Of a stretch of 40,459 nt of DNA, positions 34,048 through 40,459 are shown one piece after another; the stretch's first letter is position 1; every line of letters starts with the position of its first letter. A program made the position numbers and the translations under genes. Below the pieces are notes generated by a model that had not been told where the DNA came from, made no database searches, and saw only the letters and a program-made list of their open reading frames with translations. Origin of the DNA: Pirellulaceae bacterium (GTDB lineage Bacteria; Planctomycetota; Planctomycetia; Pirellulales; Pirellulaceae); NCBI GenBank assembly GCA_023382975.1, contig JAHDXO010000081.1, forward strand, positions 1-40,459, in the 5' to 3' direction.

Positions 34048-36450
34048 CTACTTCAGCCGCTTTAAGTCGGGGCGATCCTGGGCGGCTTCGATTTTTTCGA
34101 TCGCTTCGCGCACGGCATTTGCTTTTTGTTCGCTGAGGTGTTTGGGAAAATTCCGCTCGCCTTGATCGAACAGCGCGGCGGTCTCGCGCAGATGGGGCAG
34201 GATACGCTGGGCTTGCGCGCCGTAGGCTTGGAGGATTTCCAGAATCTCCGGCGTGCGATGCTCGCTGGCCCAGGGGTTCTGGGTGCGGAGGTAGTCGGCG
34301 CTGGCTTGCATGCCTTCCTCGATGTGATGCTGGGCGAGCACTTTCAAGCCGTTGAGCCGCACGCCGTCGGCGAACATTTCGCCGCTGGGCGCGGGCTTGA
34401 CGATGGCTTCGAAGACGGCGGGCAGGAGCGGCTCGATTTCGTCATAGCTCAGACGGCGATAGATTGCGCTGATTTCGCTCCGGGCGCGGCCGTCCTGATT
34501 CTGCAGGCCGCGCGCGATGGCGGTGCGCAATTGGTCTCGGTCGACGCCTTCGAGCGAATTGGTGCTGGTAAGCATCTTGCTGAAGATGGCGAAGGAAACG
34601 AATCGCTGCTCCATGCCGCGCGGATCTTCCGGCGACGGGCCGCGGGCGATGCGCTCCAGCATGTCAGGCAGCGCGGGCAGGGCCGGTTGGCCCATGACGG
34701 CCAACGCAGTGGCGGCTCGCACGCGCAGCCAGAGGTCGTCGTGCTGCAGCGTGCGGCGAAGCTGCGGCACCGCGGGCGAGGCGGCGCCGCGCAGTGCCTC
34801 CAGCGCGTGACAGGCGCCAATGCGGGCGTCGAGATCCGGGGAATCAAGCAGCCCGATGATGGCCGGCAACGGCGGCTCTTTGCGCCGGGCGAGCGCCGCG
34901 GCGGCGCGCTCGCGCACAATGGGCGACCACGAGCCGAGGCGCTCGATGAGTTCTGCGTCGGCGATCCCGTCGTAGAAGCTCTTGCGGTCCTTGTTGTCCC
35001 AGCCGCGACCGTCGGCGATCAGGCTCTGCGCGGCGGCGGGCGCGAGCGGCTGCACGACGCCAGGCTTACGGCCGGTAAGGGCGATCGTCTTCAGCGGCAG
35101 CGCGTAGCCGAGCAGGTACGCCCCGGTGGCGTCCCAGCCGCGGTAACTGTCGTGGTCAGGCTCGGGCGGGCCTTGATGCGTGAACGTGCCGTCCCAACGC
35201 CGCGCGAGGTCGTGATACCACGCGCCGAATTCCCCGATCCACGCGCCGGTGGCGTGCGGTCCGGCCTGCGCGATGGCGGGCAGCGACCACAGCAGGTTGA
35301 AGTAGTTGCCCGTGTGCCCGCAGTCGCGCTCGCTGCCATGCGAGGCCACGGCCATGCGGGTGAAATAGTCCGCGCTGTTCGCTTCGCCGAGACGGTTGAA
35401 CAGCACCGCCGCCATGCCGCACTTGCCGTTGTCTTCATGCGTCTCGGTCCACGCGGCATGGTCGCCGTAGGGCACCGCGCCCTTGCCGGTGTAGAAACGA
35501 AGCAGCCGCGCGCTGAGTTCGATGGCGCGGGCGACTTCGGCGTCCTTCACACCCGCGTCGCGTGCGAGGACCATCCCGATGGTGAGCGGTAGGCCGGGGG
35601 AATTCATCATGCCGTAGCCCTGCAGGCGTCCATCCGGCAGCGCGAACGTATGCCCCCACGAACCGACCGCACTCTGGCCGCCCGCCGCTTCCAACGCCAG
35701 CCGGCGCAGGCCGGGCAGCACCGAGTCATCGCCCGTGGCCGTGATGTACTCCGCGAGGAAGATCATCACGTAGCCGTAATGCCACGTTTTGAAGTCGCGC
35801 GCGGTGAAATCCGCCGCCCACTGCGCCTCGCGTTTCACCAGCGGTTGATGCGCCGCGTCGCCGCCGGCGAGCAGGGCGAGGGCATTGAGCGAGCGCGGGA
35901 TGGCGTCCTCCCTTTTCTGGTATTCCGGCTGTGCCATTCGTGCCGCGAGCGCCGTCAGACCCTGCGCAAGGATGCGCTGCGACTTCGGGCAATCATACGG
36001 CGCTGTGGTGCTAAACGTGCCCAGCACCGGCAGCCTCAGCGTGACCTCTTCCGTATTCCCCGCGCGCCAGCGAGTGAGTTCGAGCCTGCCGCCGCCGGCT
36101 TCCGTCTCCGCTGCGGTGATGGCGTGCCCCAGTTCCGTGCGCGGGTCGTAGGAAAACGGCTTCCCGCCCGCGCCGAGCAACACGTCGCCCACCGCGATGA
36201 CGCCATCCGCCGGCGAGCCCGAGTCCACGGCGGTGATGGCGATCTGCCGCGCATCGGTGGTCACCAGCCGATCGCAGAACATCCAGCCGCGCAGCCCTGT
36301 AGGGCCGAGATTCCAGTCATGCCGCGCTTTGGCCGGAATGGCGTCGCCTTTGGTAAAATCAGGAATGGTCGGAGCCTCGCCGCTGGGCGCAGGTGAGCCG
36401 AAGCCGAAGCACGCGGCGACGATCAGTGAGAGCAGTGTGGTTTTTGTCAT
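34048..36450 (-). CDS. Large secreted PDZ/toroid/HEAT protein (DUF6288-like), paralog 2
   Basis: An 800-residue protein with a signal peptide (about 1-24). It has the same order as paralog 1: PDZ-like domain (about 35-140, GWMFCDRLVTTDARQIAITAV), helical toroid (about 150-485, GSWGHTFALPDGRLQGYGMMNSPG; GHTGNYFNLLWSLP) and HEAT repeats (about 500-790, RERAAAALARRKEP; LWLRVRAATALAVMGQPA). The conserved block SLIADGRGWDNKDRKSFYDGIADAEL is shared almost word for word with paralog 1. Its function is unknown; toroid folds suggest carbohydrate binding or cleavage. It follows the SGNH esterase gene after 12 bases, so they are probably co-transcribed. Its last ~45 codons are copied twice downstream in the tandem repeat. 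Confidence 0.82.
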   Translation of the reverse strand: MTKTTLLSLIVAACFGFGSPAPSGEAPTIPDFTKGDAIPAKARHDWNLGPTGLRGWMFCDRLVTTDARQIAITAVDSGSPADGVIAVGDVLLGAGGKPFSYDPRTELGHAITAAETEAGGGRLELTRWRAGNTEEVTLRLPVLGTFSTTAPYDCPKSQRILAQGLTALAARMAQPEYQKREDAIPRSLNALALLAGGDAAHQPLVKREAQWAADFTARDFKTWHYGYVMIFLAEYITATGDDSVLPGLRRLALEAAGGQSAVGSWGHTFALPDGRLQGYGMMNSPGLPLTIGMVLARDAGVKDAEVARAIELSARLLRFYTGKGAVPYGDHAAWTETHEDNGKCGMAAVLFNRLGEANSADYFTRMAVASHGSERDCGHTGNYFNLLWSLPAIAQAGPHATGAWIGEFGAWYHDLARRWDGTFTHQGPPEPDHDSYRGWDATGAYLLGYALPLKTIALTGRKPGVVQPLAPAAAQSLIADGRGWDNKDRKSFYDGIADAELIERLGSWSPIVRERAAAALARRKEPPLPAIIGLLDSPDLDARIGACHALEALRGAASPAVPQLRRTLQHDDLWLRVRAATALAVMGQPALPALPDMLERIARGPSPEDPRGMEQRFVSFAIFSKMLTSTNSLEGVDRDQLRTAIARGLQNQDGRARSEISAIYRRLSYDEIEPLLPAVFEAIVKPAPSGEMFADGVRLNGLKVLAQHHIEEGMQASADYLRTQNPWASEHRTPEILEILQAYGAQAQRILPHLRETAALFDQGERNFPKHLSEQKANAVREAIEKIEAAQDRPDLKRLK

Positions 36451-36462
36451 AGCAGTGGATGT

Positions 36463-37722
36463 TCAGCCGCCTTTCAGTTCGGCCAGTCGTTGGAGATTTG
36501 CCTCTGCGAACGCCTGCCCCATCAAGGCGAACGTCTTTGCACAGCCGAGGTAGTGGTAGCCGGCGTTCGATGCGCCGCGTTTCCAGAGCGCAACGTCGGC
36601 GGGCGTGATGAGGTCGGCTTCGAACTTGGTCATGAACTCCCGCTTTTGCTCGTCGGTCATCTTCCCATCCGCGTTGGCGTGGTCCTTGTGCATGGAGTCC
36701 AGAAAATATCGCATCTGACGGATCGTCGCGCGCTTCTTGTCAATGGCCCCAAGTTCCTCCGACCAGAACGGCGCCGTTTGCACGGCGACGACGTTCCCCT
36801 TGAACTCGGGCATGGCCGCCGGAGCTGCCATCGCCCGCCGGAAAGCCGCCATATCCGCTGACTCGTCCTGGAGTCCGCCCACGCCCATGACGCCGATGAC
36901 GAACGGCATCTTCGGCGCGTTCAGATCCTTGCGCACGTCACGGATGAAATGTGCGAGCAGTTCCGAGTAAAGCGCGTAGCGGTCTGGTTGGTTGTGATTC
37001 GGATAGACGTGACCGTCCACCATGTCATTCCAACCTTGAAGCCACGCGAATCCGGCGATCTCGTAACCCTGCGAGGCGTCATAGCCAGGGATGACTTGTT
37101 TCGGGTCGGCCAGGACCTGTTTCACATGATCGATCATCAGGCGGTAGTAGACACCAGTCCGGTCGCGGACCCCTTGCCACCACGCGTCCCGCTCCTCGAG
37201 CTTCGGAATCCCGTGGGCACCCTGCGGGTGCTGGTCCCAGAGTTCCTTGGTCCGTGCCGGCATTTCAAACGGCCCGGCGCTGGGCGGGCGGAAATCCGTG
37301 TGCAGGCTCTTGCCGCCCCAGGCGGCCTTGATGATCAGCACCGGCTCGTCGAACGCCGCGTCCATCGTGAGACCAAAGGTGAACTCCGGCCCGATCTTGT
37401 CGCCGGGCCTGGTGGCATCCTGTCCCCAGAGCGAGCCGTAGCCTGCTGTGAGTTTGCCAGAGATTTCGAAGTTCTTCTCGCCGGCGCCGGTGAGATACGA
37501 AATCCACGCACCGTCGCACACGGTCGGCTTCCCGTCAGCACCACGCATCATTTTGAGCATCGGCGCGGTGGCCGGGTCGTCGCCGATGTAGTCGAAGGTG
37601 CTGATGTTGGCCGGCCCTTCCATGTTCGACTGGCCGGCGAGGATGAAGACTTTGAGCGGTTTCGCTTCCGCGCCGGCAGTGGCGAAAAGCACGGTGGTCA
37701 GGAATATGGCAAGGTATTTCAT
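36463..37722 (-). CDS. Secreted SGNH hydrolase, sialate O-acetylesterase family
   Basis: This 419-residue protein has a clear signal peptide (MKYLAIFLTTVLFATAGAEA). The catalytic serine lies in LAGQSNMEGP (Ser32). The second block IKAAWGGKSLHTDFRPPSAG and third block FAWLQGWNDMVDG follow, and the catalytic histidine is probably in NAGYHYLGCAKTFALMGQAFAEA near residue 392. This is the short DUF303/SGNH type that removes acetyl groups from carbohydrates. Its ATG overlaps the stop of the preceding gene (ATGA), which implies coupled translation. Paralog 2 of the DUF6288-like protein follows. It is a different subtype from the SGNH enzyme at 28695. Confidence 0.88.
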   Translation of the reverse strand: MKYLAIFLTTVLFATAGAEAKPLKVFILAGQSNMEGPANISTFDYIGDDPATAPMLKMMRGADGKPTVCDGAWISYLTGAGEKNFEISGKLTAGYGSLWGQDATRPGDKIGPEFTFGLTMDAAFDEPVLIIKAAWGGKSLHTDFRPPSAGPFEMPARTKELWDQHPQGAHGIPKLEERDAWWQGVRDRTGVYYRLMIDHVKQVLADPKQVIPGYDASQGYEIAGFAWLQGWNDMVDGHVYPNHNQPDRYALYSELLAHFIRDVRKDLNAPKMPFVIGVMGVGGLQDESADMAAFRRAMAAPAAMPEFKGNVVAVQTAPFWSEELGAIDKKRATIRQMRYFLDSMHKDHANADGKMTDEQKREFMTKFEADLITPADVALWKRGASNAGYHYLGCAKTFALMGQAFAEANLQRLAELKGG

Positions 37723-40459
37723 CGGACGCTGTTCTTTCTATCGGAGATCGGCACGTCGCAAAACGTCAGCGCGGCGATGCCGTTTTCTCCGCGGAGTACA
37801 TTCTTCGGGTTCCACGACTTGCTGTCGAGATAGGTGATGCCCGTCGCGGTCGAGGCGGCGGTCAATTGGATCGTGATTGTCTTGCCGGATGCGGTACCGG
37901 ATGCGACCCGGCCTCGTTCGCCGTCCAGGTAGAATTGGCTTGCCAGGGCATCGTCCCACTTGACGGGCTGGTCGAACTCCAACACGACGTGGTCCCGCTT
38001 GTCACTCGCATAGTAAGCCTGCTGGAGATCGGGCGGGGTGATGTCGGCCGCGAACGACTTGTCGTAGTGGTCGCGCTGGATCAGCGGGCAGATCAGCCTG
38101 GCGAATTCGGCGTAACCGTCAGCCGGGTAGTGGCAGCCGCCGGGCGGGTCGACGCCCACCGTGGACATGATGCTCATCCGGGAGAACGCGGTGGGCAACT
38201 GCCGCTGCACCTCCCGCAAGCGGTTGTCCGAGCCGTCGACGCCCATCGCGCAGGCTTTCGGCCAGATCTGGAACACGTAGTAGTGCTGGACGTTGGGATA
38301 GTCCTGCTTCCATCCCGCCGCCATGTCGATGAAATATTGGCGGTAGGTCTCCCAGCCGAAGCCGCCGGTCGGCCCATCGGCGCCCTGGTCGTTTTCACCC
38401 TGGTGCCAGAGGATGCCGCGGATGCCGTGCGTAAGCCTGGCTTCTTGCACGCGCCACAGCAGCCGCCCGTAGATCGTCTGCGTGTCGGCAGGGTTTTCGG
38501 GGTTTCGCTGATGCTGATCGACGCGTGTGCCTCCGACGGCGCCGTTGATGATGCAGATAGGAATCTGCTGGTCTTCCACCAAGCGGCGGGCCAGTTCCAT
38601 GCCCCAATAGCCGATTTGCAGCTTCGCACCATCGTGGTTGCGATGGACGGCTTCGCCCCACAGCCGGATACCGTCTGGGTTTCCGGACATACTGCCAAAG
38701 CTGCGGATCCACGGGCTGTGGAACGTGGGTTCCCCCTCGCCCCAGTCCGTGGCCACGGCGTTGGACTGGCCGTTGATGATGAAGGCATCGCCACAGACAA
38801 TGTTGGTCGCGGCGTGCAGAACCGTGTCTTTGCCGCCAATGGTCGTTCCGAACTCGGTTCGGTATTTGATGAGCCCTGGCTTGAGCTTCACTGCCAGGGC
38901 GTAAGTCATGTCCGCGCCGGGTTTGGCCGTCTCCGTTTCTATGAGCTTGTTGTCGGCATAAAGCTTCACAAAGACGCTGTCGGCGGCTGCGTCGAGCTTG
39001 CCGGTGTAATGCAGCGTGCCTTGGTTGTTGTCGACTCGTGCAAAAAACTGGCCGTCCTCCGGTTTCTCATCCTTGGCGGGCGCCCGGGCCACCCAGGCAT
39101 CGCTCTTCGGCTCGGTGACCTCGATGGAGACGCGCTGCGTGACGGCCTGGCCGCCGTTGCTCACAGTGGCCGAGACCGTAAGACGTCCGCTGTTCTGCGC
39201 GCGCAGCAGCCGCAGCTTGCCGGGCGCCACTTCTTTGATAACCGCCAACGGTCCGGCGCTCCACTCGAACCGCAGTTCACCCGCGTTCCTGGCCTGCATC
39301 GCGGCGAGATTCGCGATCTGCGACTCCACCTCGATGGTCGCACGTCCATCCCACGTTGCCGGTGCCTTGAGCGTGAAGACCGGCTCGGGAATGGACTCTT
39401 TCACGGCGATGGCGATGTCCTTGGTCCTCACCCCGTCGGCGTAAACGGCTTTGAACTGGAGTGTGGCCGTCGCGTCACCGCTCACGCGACCGGCGGCGAA
39501 GTCGAAGCGAAAGCGGTCGGTCGCGACGACCTCTTCACGGCCATCGCGATTCAAAACCCAATAGACCTTCTCCGCGCCGCCCGCCTTGGCGATGAACTCG
39601 GCGCTCGAGCCTTCCTGAACGACGGCTCTTTCCGGTGACACGCTGAACTCGTTGCCGGGTGGCACGAGCGGTCCCACGAGCGTCTGCATGGGCTTCTGGT
39701 TCTCGTATTGCAGGCGGATCCACTCGGCGGAACGCGTCACCTTGGAAATGCGGACTTCATCCAGGTCGCCGACAAAGGTGTAGTTGTTATACCAGCCGCC
39801 GATCCAGAATCGCGCCGGAGTCTTGATGGCCAGAGGTGGACCGTCCTTGGTGTTCGAACCAGCCAGCCGGCCATTCACATACACGAGCGACTCGTTCTCC
39901 CGATACGTATGGACCACGTGTGTCCATTCCCCGCGCGGAATGCGTCCCTCGCTGGCCACGTTACCGCGGGAAAAATAGCAATCCATGCGAATGTGAGGCG
40001 GACTGCTGAACTGCATCACCACCTTGCCCTGCCCCTGTTCGTTGCCCCAGCCCAAGATCGTGGTGTTCGGTGTCGTGGTGCGAAACCACGCTTCGGAAGT
40101 ATGCGGACGCGCGCCCGTGGGATAAGTGGCGATACTGTCTCCGCCAAACACGCCCGCCTTGCCCGGAAAGTGCCGTGCCGCGCCAATGATCCCGGCCGTG
40201 ACCGCGGTGCCCGTGTCCTTCACCTCCAACGTGCCGACTTCGTCCTTTGCGTCATCGCCCAAGTGAAACACACTCAGGTAGCCGTTCGATTCGCTGAAGA
40301 CCGCCTTGCCGTCCGAAACACTGGTTGCGTCGGCCTTGCCCCAATGGAGTTTGATCTCCTGGCGCGCGTTGCCTTGGATGATCGGCATGCGCACCCAAAT
40401 GCTGGTGTTCTGGTTCAGCGGGACGTTGAGTTTCGATGTGTTCGAGTTAGTGAGTAAAG
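37719..40459 (-). CDS. Large secreted DUF2341/LamG/SGNH esterase, 5' end outside the window
   Basis: The frame is open to the window edge, so the start is missing; about 913 residues are visible. The first part is a DUF2341-type domain (NQNTSIWVRMPII...HWGKADA), followed by a LamG/concanavalin-like domain (TSEAWFRTTTPNTTILGWG; FWIGGWYNNYTFVGDLDEVRI) and Ig-like beta domains. An SGNH hydrolase domain comes next: INGQSNAVATDW, GMELARRLVEDQQIPICIINGAVGG, the third block GILWHQGENDQGADG, and the likely catalytic His in GGCHYPADGYAEFARL. A C-terminal beta domain ends the chain. The protein probably binds a polysaccharide and removes acetyl or similar ester groups. Its stop overlaps the start of the next gene. 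Confidence 0.85.
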   Translation of the reverse strand, partial: LLTNSNTSKLNVPLNQNTSIWVRMPIIQGNARQEIKLHWGKADATSVSDGKAVFSESNGYLSVFHLGDDAKDEVGTLEVKDTGTAVTAGIIGAARHFPGKAGVFGGDSIATYPTGARPHTSEAWFRTTTPNTTILGWGNEQGQGKVVMQFSSPPHIRMDCYFSRGNVASEGRIPRGEWTHVVHTYRENESLVYVNGRLAGSNTKDGPPLAIKTPARFWIGGWYNNYTFVGDLDEVRISKVTRSAEWIRLQYENQKPMQTLVGPLVPPGNEFSVSPERAVVQEGSSAEFIAKAGGAEKVYWVLNRDGREEVVATDRFRFDFAAGRVSGDATATLQFKAVYADGVRTKDIAIAVKESIPEPVFTLKAPATWDGRATIEVESQIANLAAMQARNAGELRFEWSAGPLAVIKEVAPGKLRLLRAQNSGRLTVSATVSNGGQAVTQRVSIEVTEPKSDAWVARAPAKDEKPEDGQFFARVDNNQGTLHYTGKLDAAADSVFVKLYADNKLIETETAKPGADMTYALAVKLKPGLIKYRTEFGTTIGGKDTVLHAATNIVCGDAFIINGQSNAVATDWGEGEPTFHSPWIRSFGSMSGNPDGIRLWGEAVHRNHDGAKLQIGYWGMELARRLVEDQQIPICIINGAVGGTRVDQHQRNPENPADTQTIYGRLLWRVQEARLTHGIRGILWHQGENDQGADGPTGGFGWETYRQYFIDMAAGWKQDYPNVQHYYVFQIWPKACAMGVDGSDNRLREVQRQLPTAFSRMSIMSTVGVDPPGGCHYPADGYAEFARLICPLIQRDHYDKSFAADITPPDLQQAYYASDKRDHVVLEFDQPVKWDDALASQFYLDGERGRVASGTASGKTITIQLTAASTATGITYLDSKSWNPKNVLRGENGIAALTFCDVPISDRKNSVR

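Larger units (their letters stand above)
33315..34069 (-). repeat. Tandem repeat unit, copy 2 (755 bp)
   Basis: Second copy of the unit, directly abutting copy 1. It is followed at 34070 by the true 3' end of the DUF6288-like gene, which is homologous to the start of each unit for about 140 bases. The central ~600 bases agree base for base with copy 1 as far as I can compare by eye, whereas the gene-tail portions have diverged clearly. Confidence 0.85.

Noticed and set aside
32553..34210. Diversity-generating retroelement (template/variable repeats at a gene 3' end)
   Set aside because: Differences between the gene tail and its copies affect all base types, not mainly adenines, and include an insertion; no reverse transcriptase gene is present in the window.
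34126..35592. A 488-codon plus-strand frame opposite DUF6288-like paralog 2
   Set aside because: Antisense shadow of a protein that has a clear paralog at 26213-28636.
1..40459. CRISPR arrays, tRNA and rRNA genes, replication origin
   Set aside because: No regularly spaced short repeats, cloverleaf-like sequences, rRNA signatures or DnaA-box clusters were noticed by eye; a covariance-model scan was not possible.

Overview
The window looks like a high-GC planctomycete chromosome, probably Pirellulales-like. That is inferred from the large secreted SGNH, LamG, heparinase and HEAT-repeat proteins, the Rpn and IS3 relics, and the His- or Cys-rich accessory proteins beside metal pumps. No rRNA or tRNA gene and no CRISPR array was seen, so the lineage call is not firm.

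Layout. (1) 1-7096 (+): a first heavy-metal RND export cluster: His-rich secreted protein, lipoprotein, a fused double periplasmic adaptor and a CzcA/CusA-type pump, with no outer-membrane channel of its own. It is bracketed by an exact 47-bp direct repeat that is the 5' end of a type IIG restriction gene: decapitated at 268-314, intact at 7219-7265. (2) 7231-10581 (+): the intact type IIG restriction-modification enzyme. (3) 10701-11520: an IS3-family relic whose right end cuts into an Rpn-family nuclease relic. (4) 11655-15137 (+): a secreted heparinase II/III-like protein, followed by a second IS3 right end at 15343-15417. (5) 15557-23430 (+): a second metal export cluster with a sigma70-like promoter, Cys-rich secreted protein, CusB with a heavy-metal-binding domain, CusA, a double YHS-like cysteine protein and a CusC-type channel. 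(6) 23671-25962 (-): a fluoride-resistance operon. It has a clear promoter, a complete fluoride riboswitch with a readable terminator/antiterminator switch, then a double cytidylate-kinase-like protein, CrcB/Fluc and DUF190. (7) 26213-40459 (-): two polysaccharide-related gene sets, each ending with an SGNH (sialate O-acetylesterase-like) esterase followed by a large secreted PDZ/toroid/HEAT protein (DUF6288-like).

Between the two sets in (7), at 32.55-34.07 kb, a 755-762 bp unit is tandemly repeated. Each unit carries a decayed copy of the 3' end of the DUF6288-like gene, a 29-bp inverted repeat and a frameshifted small membrane-protein reading frame.

How the genes work together. The two RND systems probably export Cu/Ag or divalent cations, and the single OMF (21943-23430) may serve both. 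The fluoride operon is induced by fluoride through transcription read-through. The secreted enzymes probably de-acetylate and degrade acetylated or acidic polysaccharides. The most distinctive points are the fluoride-controlled double kinase, the repeated esterase/DUF6288 cassettes with the tandem-repeat junction, and the repeat-bounded metal cassettes.
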